Of a stretch of DNA of 64,000 nucleotides, positions 1 to 7,683 are shown piece after piece (the first letter of the stretch is position 1; each line of letters opens with the position of its first letter). This DNA is from Eubacterium callanderi (GTDB lineage Bacteria; Bacillota; Clostridia; Eubacteriales; Eubacteriaceae). The DNA lies in NCBI RefSeq assembly GCF_900142645.1, contig NZ_FRBP01000008.1, positions 154,743 to 218,742 on the forward strand. Reading direction: 5' to 3'. The translations under genes and the position numbers were made by a program. The notes under the pieces were generated by a model, which was not told the origin of the DNA, searched no databases, and was given only the letters and a program-made list of their open reading frames with translations.

Positions 1-304
1 CAAGAACTCGAAAATCACTTTGCCCTCTGTGGATGATAAAAACATCCATGTCTGGCATATTTTTCCAATTCTTATTGAGAAACGAGAAGATTTCAAAAAT
101 TATCTTCAGGAAAATGGCATCAGAACGGTTATTCATTATCCCCTTGCCATCCATTTGCAGGAGGCTTATGAAGATTTAGGTTACAAAAAGGGTGCTTATC
201 CCATTGCAGAAAAAATTGCGAGAAGGGAATTGAGCCTGCCTTTATATTATGGGATGGAAGAGGATGAGATTGATTATGTCATTGAAATGATCAATCGGTT
301 TTAA
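1..304 (+). CDS. DegT/DnrJ/EryC1/StrS-family sugar aminotransferase, C-terminal part
   Basis: The frame is open from base 2 and ends at TAA 302-304, so only the last 100 residues or so are present. The text (HVWHIFPI, then IRTVIHYPLAIHLQEAY, then RELSLPLYYGMEEDEI) is the standard C-terminal end of PLP-dependent sugar aminotransferases, which transaminate keto-sugar nucleotides for surface glycans. The catalytic lysine would lie upstream of the window. It is followed after 35 bp by a left-handed beta-helix acyltransferase, which fits 3- or 4-acylamino sugar synthesis. The exact sugar cannot be told. Confidence 0.85.
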   Translation, partial: KNSKITLPSVDDKNIHVWHIFPILIEKREDFKNYLQENGIRTVIHYPLAIHLQEAYEDLGYKKGAYPIAEKIARRELSLPLYYGMEEDEIDYVIEMINRF

Positions 305-339
305 AAAGTAAGATTTAGAATATTATAGGAGAAGATATT

Positions 340-1164
340 ATGGTTATGATACCAAAGGAAATAAATATCGGTAAAAATGTAACGATCAAGGAGAGTGTTA
401 GTATTGGCAACAATGTAACGATTGAAGATAATGTTTATATTGATGATGGCTGTATTATTCGAGATAATGTTACGATTAAAAAAAACAGCACGATTGGAGC
501 CCGCTGTATTTTAGGAGAATACTTAGTTGATTTTTATGAAAATCACACAGAACAAAACCATCCACTCACTATCGGTGAAAATGCGCTGATTCGAAGTGAA
601 ACCATTATTTATGGAAATAATGAAATTGGAGATCATTTTCAAACTGGCCATCGGGTTACAATAAGAGAAGGAGCAAAAATTGGAGATCATGTCCGAATTG
701 GGACATTGAGCGATATACAGGGACACTGTGAAATTGGGAACTATGTCAATATGCACAGCAATGTGCATATTGGACAAAAGAGTATTATTAAAGATTATGT
801 ATGGATATTTCCATATGTTGTATTGACCAATGACCCTACACCACCATCTGAAAATTTAGTGGGCGTTATCATTGAATCCTTTGCGATCATTTCGACTGGA
901 AGCATCATTTTGCCTGGTGTTCATATTGGTGAGGATGCACTTATTGGAGCAGGCGCGATTGTCAATAAAGACGTCGAAAATGAAAAGGTAGTGGTTGGTA
1001 ATCCAGCAAAACCGATTAGCGATGTAAGGAAAATAAAAAACAAAGTAACGGGAGAATCAATTTATCCATGGCGGTATACTTTTGATCGGGGAATGCCGTG
1101 GGAAGGAGAAGGTTATACAAGTTGGCATGAAAAGTGTACCAACCAGCATCAAGAAAGTGAATGA
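340..1164 (+). CDS. Left-handed beta-helix (hexapeptide-repeat) sugar-nucleotide acyltransferase
   Basis: 274 residues with many imperfect hexapeptide repeats of [LIV]-G-x4 type (IGKNVTI, IGNNVTI, IGDHVRI, IGEDALIGAG) from about residue 8 to 225, the fold of acyl-CoA-dependent acyltransferases. The late repeat GAIVNKDVENEKVVVGNPAKPI is split here for clarity as GAIVNKDV then VVVGNPAKPI and is typical of WxcM/VioB-like dTDP-sugar N-acetyltransferases. ATG 340 is preceded by AGGAG at a good distance. The aminotransferase just upstream probably makes the amino sugar that this enzyme acylates; that pairing is inference. A non-repeat C-terminal tail of about 40 residues follows the helix. Confidence 0.8.
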   Translation: MVMIPKEINIGKNVTIKESVSIGNNVTIEDNVYIDDGCIIRDNVTIKKNSTIGARCILGEYLVDFYENHTEQNHPLTIGENALIRSETIIYGNNEIGDHFQTGHRVTIREGAKIGDHVRIGTLSDIQGHCEIGNYVNMHSNVHIGQKSIIKDYVWIFPYVVLTNDPTPPSENLVGVIIESFAIISTGSIILPGVHIGEDALIGAGAIVNKDVENEKVVVGNPAKPISDVRKIKNKVTGESIYPWRYTFDRGMPWEGEGYTSWHEKCTNQHQESE

Positions 1165-1494
1165 TTAAAGATAGTAAAGAAATGTTAAATTGGATGAAAG
1201 ATAAAAAATCATCCGATTTTTCAATGTAATAAGGTCAAGTTACAATAGTATTGAGAAAAAAGCAGGCCAAATCGCGAATATCGTGAAAAAACAGCACACG
1301 ATAACGACACTGCTTACATAGCAACAAAAACAATTTAAAAGTATTTTTCTGAATCGAAACTGGAAAAGGTCTATCTGAATGTTCTTTTTAATAATAAAAA
1401 AGTTATAAACTTTTATCAAGAATTTGGTTTTCAGTTTTTAGATGAAGTGAAAAATAATATGAAAATAAGAAATCAATATTTTAATTTGCCGTAG
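1161..1494 (+). pseudogene. Decayed GNAT-like acetyltransferase
   Basis: Two unlinked fragments lie here. ATG 1161 overlaps the previous stop and gives only 22 codons (begins MIKDSKEMLNWM). A later open stretch, 1339-1494, reads KVYLNVLFNNKKVINFYQEF followed by GFQFLDE. That is the classic C-terminal GNAT signature, an L-x-V strand, an N at the acetyl-CoA helix, then FY-x4-GF. Between them are stops and no continuous frame. I read this as a broken acetyltransferase gene that once ended the sugar cluster. The N-terminal fragment may not belong to the same gene. Confidence 0.6.
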
Positions 1495-1559
1495 TATAAA
1501 ATGCTAAGTCCATTATCTGATCAGTATTAAGTTAAGACAGGATATTTTTAATCAATTAC

Positions 1560-1594
1560 CCGGCAGGCGGCATCTCCCGCCTGCCGGTTTTTTC
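1560..1594 (+). terminator. Rho-independent terminator
   Basis: An 11-bp GC-rich stem (CCGGCAGGCGG / CCGCCTGCCGG) with a six-base loop is followed by a T run. It closes the sugar-cluster operon, and base composition changes sharply to GC-richer DNA just after it. Confidence 0.9.
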
Positions 1595-1667
1595 ATCATA
1601 TGTAAACCGTTTACCCCACAGGGTTTTCAGGTTTCAAATAAATATTATATTTTTGGAGGATCAAAAA

Positions 1668-2093
1668 ATGTACAATTACAGCAATCTTAACTGCTTTCCG
1701 GGCATTGATCTGGAGCATGCGGCTTTTGGGCTGGGGGACGGGCAGTTTTACCTGACGGAGGAGCAGCTGGAGCGTTTGGTGCGCGATCCACAGCTTGGGC
1801 TGCCCGTGGCGTATATCAACCTCAGCAGTCTCACCGAGCCCATGACGGGCATTGTGTACATGAACGGCTCGGTCACGCTCTGGCCCTGTACGCCCAGGCG
1901 TCTGATTAACCTTGTCGGGCGTCTTTTTAAGAAGGATATGGGGGCCTGCGGACGGGCCAACGCCAAACGTTTTAACACAAAGCGGAACCTCTGCTTTTAT
2001 ATTGGCAAAAACCTTCAGGTCATGCCTGCTCACACGAGTCTCCCCGGTGACGGAACGGGAAACAGTTACGTCGACCGGATTTTTTTTAATTAA
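1668..2093 (+). CDS. Small protein with weak ComK-like features
   Basis: 141 residues from ATG 1668, with GGAGG 9 bases upstream; an in-frame TTG at 1653 overlaps that site and was rejected. I do not recognise the family with confidence. The half from CTPRRLINLVGRLF through ANAKRFNTKRNLCFYIGK to PAHTSLPGDGTGNSYVDRIFF has the spacing of ComK-type regulators, where a basic segment leads to a strand and then a T-S-P-type turn. It follows a terminator and begins a GC-richer accessory region with phage-like neighbours. Confidence 0.45.
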   Translation: MYNYSNLNCFPGIDLEHAAFGLGDGQFYLTEEQLERLVRDPQLGLPVAYINLSSLTEPMTGIVYMNGSVTLWPCTPRRLINLVGRLFKKDMGACGRANAKRFNTKRNLCFYIGKNLQVMPAHTSLPGDGTGNSYVDRIFFN

Positions 2094-2136
2094 AGAGCAC
2101 GACCGAGAGCGTGGGTGTGTTGTGGCTGAGAGCGGA

Positions 2137-2340
2137 ATGGCGGTCTGTTATGCCGGCACCAGTATGGCCATGGAGAGGAAGATCGAGCAGGGTTCTGCGC
2201 TGTGCAGAGCGCTTTTGCCAGCCCAGGTCCTGCTGACAGGCAGTGGGTTTTCCGTTGTGCGAGACAGGGAATGCCTGCGGTGTGAGTATTTTAATGTTTG
2301 CCTTCAGGAAGAGAAAAAGCTCAAAAAGACCGCTTTTTAG
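2137..2340 (+). CDS. Possible small Cys-rich protein
   Basis: A 67-codon frame from ATG 2137 ends with ECLRCEYFNVC and a Lys-rich tail, so it carries C-x2-C-x5-C plus earlier cysteines. This could be a small metal site. The start is uncertain: no strong ribosome-binding site is seen and GTG 2122 is also in frame. A weak hairpin with a T run follows near 2365-2393. It may be a real small gene or the remnant of a longer one. Confidence 0.35.
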   Translation: MAVCYAGTSMAMERKIEQGSALCRALLPAQVLLTGSGFSVVRDRECLRCEYFNVCLQEEKKLKKTAF

Positions 2341-2507
2341 ACAAAATAATATCTTTTCAAAGCAAAAAAGTCTCAGAAATGGGGCTTTTTTGTGTTTTAG
2401 AGGCCTTTTTGGGGGCTGAATGAAAGGTGACGGCGGAGGAGCAATTTCGTATAATGATCTCAACCTCAGCGGTGAGCGCTGAAGAAATATTTTAAGGAGG
2501 TTCTGAT

Positions 2508-3065
2508 ATGAACCAAAACAAACCATCATCCACCACGGCAGCTGCGAGCGAAGGGAAAAAGACCCATATACCAGCCAGAGAGCTGACACCGCTTCCGAGC
2601 TTTTTAAAGTACCTGGGTCTTTCGAGTACAGAGGAAGTACCGGGCTTTATCCCGCCGGTCTTTTCGGTGGACAACCCCAGGGTCTGCCGTCCGGAGGGCT
2701 GGAAGCCTGAGGCGACGCCGCCGTTTTTAGAGGGGATGAACCTGGTGCGGGAAATCTCAAAGGTTCGCATGTTTGTGAGCAGCAATCCTTATGATTTATA
2801 TGTGACGGCCCCTGGCGGCGGGTGTGTTCTGGAAACCGTAAAGCCTGACGGCAGCCGGGAGTGCTGTACGGTTACCGAGGTGCCGGGCACAGAGACAAAT
2901 CATCTTTTTGAAAAGGACTGGGAGGCGCTTCGAAACCCTGCTCTGCGGGCCACCACCGACGTAGAGCTGCTGCTGGACAGCGTCGAAATGGGGCGCATGG
3001 TATTTAAGACAATCCTCGACCATGAGGAGCAGTATTTTGTCATGATCGAAAAGGAGGAAATGTAA
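2508..3065 (+). CDS. Hypothetical protein of the phage-like module
   Basis: 185 residues; ATG 2508 follows an excellent AAGGAGG. No family recognised. The N-terminus is low-complexity and polar (NQNKPSSTTAAASEGKK), and the rest is mixed with no membrane segment. Its stop lies one base from the antirepressor ATG at 3067, so the two are probably cotranscribed and perhaps translationally coupled. Confidence 0.65.
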   Translation: MNQNKPSSTTAAASEGKKTHIPARELTPLPSFLKYLGLSSTEEVPGFIPPVFSVDNPRVCRPEGWKPEATPPFLEGMNLVREISKVRMFVSSNPYDLYVTAPGGGCVLETVKPDGSRECCTVTEVPGTETNHLFEKDWEALRNPALRATTDVELLLDSVEMGRMVFKTILDHEEQYFVMIEKEEM

Positions 3066-3066
3066 A

Positions 3067-3909
3067 ATGGCCGCGGCAATCTTTACCCAGACCTTTGAGA
3101 GCGCCCTTTTCGGAAAAATCCGCACGCTGGTGGAGCGGGAGGCTGCAGACGGCGCGGAGGCCCGGGAATGGCTGGTGGCCGCGGATGTGTGCGCTGCCCT
3201 GGGCTACAGCAAAGACGCTTCAAGCATTGTAAAGCGCCATGTCAACCCGGCAGATACGTCGAAACGGCGTATCTGCGACGCCAACGGGCATCATCAGAGC
3301 ATGCTGGTCGTCAACGAGAGCGGCCTGTACGCGTTGATCTTTGGTAGCACAAGACCGGAAGCCCAGACCTTCAAGCGCTATGTGACCGCGGTCATTCTGC
3401 CCAGCATCCGCAGGCACGGGGCCTATATGGAGGATGACGTGATGGACCGGGTGCAGGACGACCCCGGGGCCATGCGGGAGCTGATGGACATGCTGAGGGC
3501 GGAGACCGCTAAAAACAAGGCTTTGGGCGCAAAAGTGGACAAGCTGGAGATGCGGATAAAGGCGCTTACGCCAAACGCCGTATTCGGCGAGGCCATCACA
3601 GCCTCAGAGGGCAGCATCTCCATGGGAGATATGGCTAAGCTCCTGCGCCAGAACGGCGTGAACATCGGGCGGAACCGCCTATTTACAAAGCTGCGCGAAG
3701 GCGGTTTTTTAAGCACCCAGAAAGGCAGCTGGAACAAGCCGCTTCAATGGACCATGGAGCAGGGCTATTTTGAGATTGAGGAGGGTTTCTTTGACAGGCC
3801 CCTGGGCGGGGAGGGCAAAATGCTCTGGTCGGTGACCCGTGTCACACCTGTGGGCCAGGCCTGCCTGGTAGACTGGTTTGTAGCCCAGGACAGGGAGGCG
3901 GCGTTATAA
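3067..3909 (+). CDS. Phage antirepressor (BRO-N plus KilA-C type)
   Basis: 280 residues. The N-terminal half has the BRO-N signature (WLVAADVCAALGYSKDASSIVKRHV, given in parts as WLVAADVCAALGY and SIVKRHV; then NESGLYALIFGSTRPEAQTF and VLPSIRRHGAY). The C-terminal part (MAKLLRQNGVNIGRNRLFTKLRE, in parts MAKLLRQNGVNIGRNRLF; then SWNKPLQWTMEQGYF and VTPVGQACLVDWF) is the ANT/KilA-C domain. Such proteins inactivate phage repressors or act in phage regulation. The coding DNA at 3250-3276 contains a perfect hairpin that also occurs between genes elsewhere in the window. It is encoded as ADTSKRRICDA. Confidence 0.85.
   Translation: MAAAIFTQTFESALFGKIRTLVEREAADGAEAREWLVAADVCAALGYSKDASSIVKRHVNPADTSKRRICDANGHHQSMLVVNESGLYALIFGSTRPEAQTFKRYVTAVILPSIRRHGAYMEDDVMDRVQDDPGAMRELMDMLRAETAKNKALGAKVDKLEMRIKALTPNAVFGEAITASEGSISMGDMAKLLRQNGVNIGRNRLFTKLREGGFLSTQKGSWNKPLQWTMEQGYFEIEEGFFDRPLGGEGKMLWSVTRVTPVGQACLVDWFVAQDREAAL
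3250..3276. repeat. Interspersed hairpin, copy 1 (inside the antirepressor gene)
   Basis: A perfect 12-bp stem with an AAA loop (one G-T pair), centred on the 17-base core TACGTCGAAACGGCGTA. The same core with a different, again perfectly complementary outer stem occurs at 15812-15840 and 45791-45815. Here the outer pairs are GCAGA/TCTGC instead of GGAGG/CCTCC. Confidence 0.8.
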
Positions 3910-4307
3910 ACTATTTCACAGAGCTCGACGCCTTTTATGAATGGCACGCCAGTCTGCCCGACGAGAAAAAGCTGTCGCCCGGGGCCATTGCTCTGTGGCA
4001 TTACCTGCTGTACCGCTGCAATGCCTGCGCGCTGCCGTCCTTAGACGGGCGGTGGCTGTGGCGGGTGGCATTCTGGGTGCGGCCTGAGCAGCTGGAAAGG
4101 GTATTAAAATGCTCTGAACGCCATATCCGCCGCTATCGCAGTGAGCTGGAGGCCTCGGGCCGTCTGAAATACCAGCGGGCCGTTAAAAACAAACAGGTAG
4201 GATTTTATACCCTGATTCCCTTTGCCGACAACGTGGCCCCTGTAATCCTTGAAAATCTTTCCGGTGAGCAGGTGTCCGTTTATGGGCATGTGGATAAGTC
4301 GGGCTGA
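3903..4307 (+). CDS. Phage replication-organiser/winged-helix-like protein with no standard start codon
   Basis: The frame is open from upstream of 3906 to TGA at 4305-4307. It reads INYFTELDAFYEWHASLP, then LSPGAIALWHYLLYRCN, then RHIRRYRSELEASGRLKY and GFYTLIPF. This is the layout of phage replisome-organiser N-terminal domains: a helix for non-specific growth-phase binding followed by a winged helix. The homologous-looking text begins right after the antirepressor stop, and AGGGAGG at 3892-3898 sits about 7 bases before an ATA at 3906. No ATG, GTG or TTG lies in frame near it. Initiation at ATA/GTT or at the internal ATG 4065 are the alternatives. Confidence 0.6.
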   Translation, partial: VINYFTELDAFYEWHASLPDEKKLSPGAIALWHYLLYRCNACALPSLDGRWLWRVAFWVRPEQLERVLKCSERHIRRYRSELEASGRLKYQRAVKNKQVGFYTLIPFADNVAPVILENLSGEQVSVYGHVDKSG

Positions 4308-4458
4308 AAATTTCACAAAACAGGATTCGGGGACATTTATGTCCGCAATATTGTTAAAAAAGCAAAAGTGGCGGCAGAATCACGGACGCCCGTGTCCGCC
4401 ATTAATAATATATTAAATAATATACTATATTAATCTTTTATTATTCAGGAGGTGCAGT

Positions 4459-4674
4459 TTGTCCACAAATCGTTACGGTATCGGAGGAAGTCTGGTGAGG
4501 CGGAAAAGAGACTACGTGGTCACAGCAGAGTGCCGTGTCCGGGTTGGCTTTCACGCCAGAGATGCGGAGGACGCGGAGGATCAGTTCAACGATTACCTGG
4601 CCGCCCTGCAGGGCACCCATCCCGAGGTGGTGTTTGCCATACAGGATGTCCGGGAGGATGACGTGCTGTTTTAA
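4459..4674 (+). CDS. Small hypothetical protein
   Basis: 71 residues from TTG 4459, chosen because AGGAGGT lies 5 bases upstream. The sequence is acidic in its second half (ARDAEDAEDQFNDYLAALQ) and ends DVREDDVLF. No family recognised. It sits 26 bp before the small sigma-factor gene and is probably in its operon. The 150 bp before it hold GTCCG-containing short repeats (GGACATTTATGTCC and CGTGTCCGCC) and an AT-rich block near 4400-4440. Confidence 0.6.
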   Translation: MSTNRYGIGGSLVRRKRDYVVTAECRVRVGFHARDAEDAEDQFNDYLAALQGTHPEVVFAIQDVREDDVLF

Positions 4675-4700
4675 ACGAACAGCCCAAAAGGGGGAATTAC

Positions 4701-5279
4701 TTGAAGGATGAAAAATACAGCGCCCTGGACGAGTGGGTGCGCATGGCCGGCGAGGGCGACCAGACCGCCAGGGAAATGCTGCTCATGAGCTTTAAGCCGC
4801 TGATTTATAAGCAGGCCGCCAAATACAGGCACCATCACGACAGCCTGGAGGACGCTGTGCAGTACGGGGGTGTGATCCTGCTGGAAGCCACAGCCGATTA
4901 CCGGGCCGGGAGCAGCCAGCCCTTTCCGGCCTTTTTAAGCGCCCGCCTGCGTTACCGCTTTGCCGACGCGGGCCGCAGAGCGGCCAGAAGCGGCAGGATG
5001 GAGACAAGGCCGCTTCTGCCGGAGGACGAAGCCATCCCAGACCCGGGCCCCACGCCCGAGGAATGCCTGCTTGACAAGGCGTCTGACCGCAGCGCCCGGC
5101 TTCGGGCCATGGTGGACGCCCTGCCGCCAGAGCGGGCTGAGGTGCTGCGCCTGCACTACTATGGCGGCAAAAGCCTGAAGGCCATCGCCGGTATTCAGGG
5201 TGTTGCGCCCGCCACCGTCAAAACCCGGCTTCACCGTGGGCTTCAGGCTCTTCGGCGGCAGCGGGATGCGCTGGAATAG
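4701..5279 (+). CDS. Small sigma-70-family factor (UviA/BotR/TcdR-like size)
   Basis: 192 residues. Region 2 is recognisable in the N-terminal half (LIYKQAAKYRHHHDSLEDAVQYG, in parts LIYKQAAKY and DSLEDAVQYG). Region 4 with its helix-turn-helix lies at the C-terminus (LPPERAEVLRLHYYGG, then KAIAGIQGVAPATVKTRLHRG). TTG 4701 has a GGGGG-rich upstream site. Factors of this size in clostridia direct transcription of adjacent extracellular or phage-derived modules. The DUF1659, DUF2922 and peptidase genes downstream are the natural candidates, but no promoter motif could be assigned. Confidence 0.8.
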   Translation: MKDEKYSALDEWVRMAGEGDQTAREMLLMSFKPLIYKQAAKYRHHHDSLEDAVQYGGVILLEATADYRAGSSQPFPAFLSARLRYRFADAGRRAARSGRMETRPLLPEDEAIPDPGPTPEECLLDKASDRSARLRAMVDALPPERAEVLRLHYYGGKSLKAIAGIQGVAPATVKTRLHRGLQALRRQRDALE

Positions 5280-5280
5280 C

Positions 5281-5315
5281 TGAAAAAGCCGGAGCGTGTG
5301 GCTCCGGCTTTTTCA
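5281..5315. terminator. Bidirectional terminator
   Basis: A perfect 15-bp stem (TGAAAAAGCCGGAGC and its complement) with a five-base loop. T runs flank it on both strands. The stop codon of the convergent GNAT gene is the last three bases of the stem. Confidence 0.95.
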
Positions 5316-5822
5316 GCGGATTTTGATTCGTGTAAAATAGTCTGTCGAATTGTGGTGGTGGATGGTAGCACCATTCTTGAGCATAACCCTCAGGGAGGCC
5401 GTGTTGTCGAGATAGCAGGACAGGTAGATTTCATCCTCCCCGGGAGGCAGCAGGCCCTTACAGACCTCCACTGCCAGTGCCAGACCCTTTGTGCCATAGC
5501 CCCGGCCCCTGTATTCTGGCAGAATGGCATAAGCGAGGTGTCCCCAGTCTTTTTTTAAAAAATCATTCAGGTAATGGCGGATTTTAAACAAACCGACGAT
5601 TTGTGTATCCTCCCACAGAAAGAAATAAGTGTCCGGGACAAGGCCTTCGGCCACACCAATGCCTCTGGAGGCATCAATGCGCTCTGGAACCGCCTGATGG
5701 ACAAAATCGCTGTAGGAAATGCCGTGGTATGGGTTTAAAAAGCCGCTTTCACTCTGGATTTCCTGAAAAAACTGGTATTCCTGCCGGGTATCTGCTGTGT
5801 TCAGTGCCTTTAAATAGAGCAT
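5313..5822 (-). CDS. GNAT-family N-acetyltransferase
   Basis: 169 residues, starting at ATG 5822, which has GGAGG 7 bases upstream. An upstream in-frame ATG at 5867 has no such site and would add 15 residues not expected at the start of the fold. The domain shows VGLFKIRHYLND, then HLAYAILPEYRGRGYGTKGL, the acetyl-CoA pyrophosphate loop R/Q-x2-G-x-G, and LDNTASLRVMLKNGA near the end. This is the RimJ/RimL-like or streptothricin-acetyltransferase-like branch. Substrate unknown. It is convergent with the sigma factor. Confidence 0.85.
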   Translation of the reverse strand: MLYLKALNTADTRQEYQFFQEIQSESGFLNPYHGISYSDFVHQAVPERIDASRGIGVAEGLVPDTYFFLWEDTQIVGLFKIRHYLNDFLKKDWGHLAYAILPEYRGRGYGTKGLALAVEVCKGLLPPGEDEIYLSCYLDNTASLRVMLKNGATIHHHNSTDYFTRIKIR

Positions 5823-6026
5823 GACTGCTGCCTCCAATTCATAGCGTTTGTATTTATTTTTAATCATACCACAGATTTATAAAAAGAATATAAAAAAACA
5901 ATGGTATTCTTCGTGTTGAGCAGAATTTTTAAATTTTTTTTAAAATCCGGGAACCTTTTTGATTTTTGAGCGATTGTATTAAGTGTAAGGCAAAAACGCC
6001 AAATCAAAAATCAGGAGGTACAGCAA

Positions 6027-6254
6027 ATGGCAACCATTGAAAAAAACATTGAATCTGTAGGGATGAAGATCACCGTGAACCACGGCGAAAGGGAAGGAAA
6101 GATCGTCAAGTCCTCAAAGACCTATGGGGATATTGATCCCGCCGTCACCGATGCGTCCTTTGTGGGCACTGCCAAAGCCATCGCCGACATGCAGGAGCCC
6201 ATCCGGGAAAAGCAGGTGAAGGTGACCGCGGAAGAGATGGTTGAAATCGCATAG
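6027..6254 (+). CDS. DUF1659-family protein
   Basis: 75 residues from ATG 6027, with AGGAGGT 9 bases upstream. The body (GMKITVNHGEREGKIVKSSK, then TYGDIDPAVTDASFVGTAKA) matches the small DUF1659 proteins that clostridia and bacilli encode beside DUF2922 proteins and small sigma factors. The function of that family is not established. The 200 bp upstream are AT-rich, with TTGATTTTTGAGCGATTG resembling part of a promoter, but no firm -10 could be set. Confidence 0.75.
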   Translation: MATIEKNIESVGMKITVNHGEREGKIVKSSKTYGDIDPAVTDASFVGTAKAIADMQEPIREKQVKVTAEEMVEIA

Positions 6255-6263
6255 CGATTTCAA

Positions 6264-6393
6264 CAATGGAGAATGAAGAATTGAGAATTGAGAATTAAAG
6301 GGCCAAACCGGCAGAGCCGGTTTGATTTTCATTAAAATCGCATCGCGATTTTGTTCCGAAATTCTCCATTCTGCATTCTCAATTCTCCATTAA
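6264..6393. repeat. Palindromic MITE-like element
   Basis: Outer arms of about 33 bases (AATGGAGAATGAAGAATTGA... against ...TTCTCAATTCTCCATT) enclose two perfect small hairpins: AAACCGGC-aga-GCCGGTTT at about 6303-6321 and AAAATCGC-atc-GCGATTTT at about 6334-6352. A near copy of the second hairpin (TTGAAATCGC / GCGATTTCAA) straddles the DUF1659 stop codon at 6240-6262. There is no coding capacity, which suggests a non-autonomous repeat spread in trans. Confidence 0.7.
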
Positions 6394-6450
6394 AAAAGAA
6401 TACAGGTAAACCAGAACCCCAAAATTAAAAATAAGAAGGAGACTACAAAA

Positions 6451-6687
6451 ATGCCAACAACCAACAAAGATTTAACCATCTATTTTCAGCGCGCGGACGG
6501 GAAGGAGTTTAAAATCACCATTCCCGATTATAAGGAGGGCATCACCGATGCCGAGATCAGGACAGGGGCGAAAGCTGTTTTAGACCAGGGCGCTTTTCTG
6601 CCCGACGGCTTTGGTCTGGTCAAGGTGACCGGAGCCGTGAAGGTCGACACCATCAAAACCGATGTGGCCATTGAGGAAACAGCGTAA
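6451..6687 (+). CDS. DUF2922-family protein
   Basis: 78 residues from ATG 6451, with AAGGAG upstream. It reads LTIYFQRADGKEFKITIPDYKEG then ITDAEIRTGAKAVLDQGAF (in parts). This is the DUF2922 layout, two strands, an alpha segment with A-I-x-A/G-K-A and a terminal strand pair. The family regularly pairs with DUF1659, as here, and its job is unknown. A terminator starts at its stop codon. Confidence 0.75.
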   Translation: MPTTNKDLTIYFQRADGKEFKITIPDYKEGITDAEIRTGAKAVLDQGAFLPDGFGLVKVTGAVKVDTIKTDVAIEETA

Positions 6688-6992
6688 AAAAGGGGCGAAA
6701 GCCCCTTTTCAGGCTGTCGACAAAGTTGAAAGTCTGCGGCAAAGCTAAAGCAGGAAACAGTTTCAGGTGGAGGGTTGAAGGTGGAAGGTTCATGACCCCT
6801 TTGGCTGATGCCAAAGCGATTAAAAACGCGGCCGCAGGCCGCATCTGATCAAATCGGCCAACGGCAGATTTGCACCTGAACTTTCCACTATCCACTTTCA
6901 ACTTTCAACTGAACAGCCCTCTCTTTAACCCTTTGGCTGTTCATGACAGCATTTGTCTACACTCTGAAAAAGGGGCGAAAGCCCCTTTTTTA
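6686..6992. repeat. Duplicated terminators bounding an inverted-repeat insertion
   Basis: The hairpin GGGGC-gaaa-GCCCC with A and T flanks occurs twice, at 6686-6709 and 6967-6992. Just inside each copy lie inverted arms (TTTTCAGGCTGTCGACAAA against the complement of TTTGTCTACACTCTGAAAA). Between them is a further imperfect palindrome of GGTGGAGGGTTGAAGGTGG type and its partner CCACTTTCAACTTTC. The whole 6686-6992 block looks like an inserted non-coding palindrome that carried or duplicated the terminator. No gene is seen in it. Confidence 0.7.
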
Positions 6993-7014
6993 TTGATCAA
7001 ACAGAGAGGAAAAC

Positions 7015-7587
7015 ATGAAAAGATTGAAAAAAACATTTATCATCGGGCTGGTCATGGTTTGCGCGGTGGTTTCAATGATGTTTCTGGGAAGCCTTGGCCC
7101 CAAAAGAGCTGAGAATGCCGTCATCCCAGAGGACCCGCCTGCAGGGATAACAGACGCTCCCGCAACGGAAAAGTCCAGGGAACCGGTATTTCCGCCGCCT
7201 CAGGACAGTGACAGCGCCCTGCCTGATGGAGATGCAGAAGCGCGGATGCCCCTCATGGCAACGCCCCACTTTGCCATGGAAGAATACCAGTGTGACTGCG
7301 CGGGCTACTGCGACGGCTGGCCCTGCGTTGTGGAGCCCGAGCTTTTAGAGAAGATCGAAGCCCTGCGGTGCTATTTTGGACGGCCGGTCATCATCACCTC
7401 AGGCGTGCGGTGCGAAGCCCGCAATGAGGAGGTTGGAGGCGTCAGCTGGTCCTTTCACAAACGGGGCTGTGCGGCGGACCTGTACTGCCCGGGGGTGGGT
7501 GTCGGGGATCTGGCCGCCGGGGCAAAGGACTGCGGGCTGAACGTGCTGCCCTATTACAGCAGCGGCTATATCCATGTGGAAATTTAA
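7015..7587 (+). CDS. Secreted or anchored M15-type peptidase (YcbK/VanY-like)
   Basis: 190 residues with an N-terminal membrane segment (about 8-25), a Pro/Glu/Ala-rich linker to about 80, then a Peptidase_M15_3 domain. The domain shows HFAMEEYQC, LEKIEALRCYFGRPVIITSG, SWSFHKRGCAADLY (the H-x6-D zinc site) and a final GYIHVEI with the third ligand. These enzymes cut peptidoglycan peptides, and the linker suggests action outside the membrane. ATG 7015 has AGAGAGG upstream. It is the natural effector of the sigma/DUF1659/DUF2922 module, by inference from position. Confidence 0.8.
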   Translation: MKRLKKTFIIGLVMVCAVVSMMFLGSLGPKRAENAVIPEDPPAGITDAPATEKSREPVFPPPQDSDSALPDGDAEARMPLMATPHFAMEEYQCDCAGYCDGWPCVVEPELLEKIEALRCYFGRPVIITSGVRCEARNEEVGGVSWSFHKRGCAADLYCPGVGVGDLAAGAKDCGLNVLPYYSSGYIHVEI

Positions 7588-7683
7588 TTCTTCAGAAATA
7601 TTTCAGAATTTATTCACAGAAAGATCACAATGATTTGTTATACTAAGCACATACTTAGGAAATAAACCTTGGGGGTGTACGAA

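Noticed and set aside
3250-3276. Terminator inside the antirepressor gene
   Set aside because: The hairpin has no T run, and its two sister copies also lack one.
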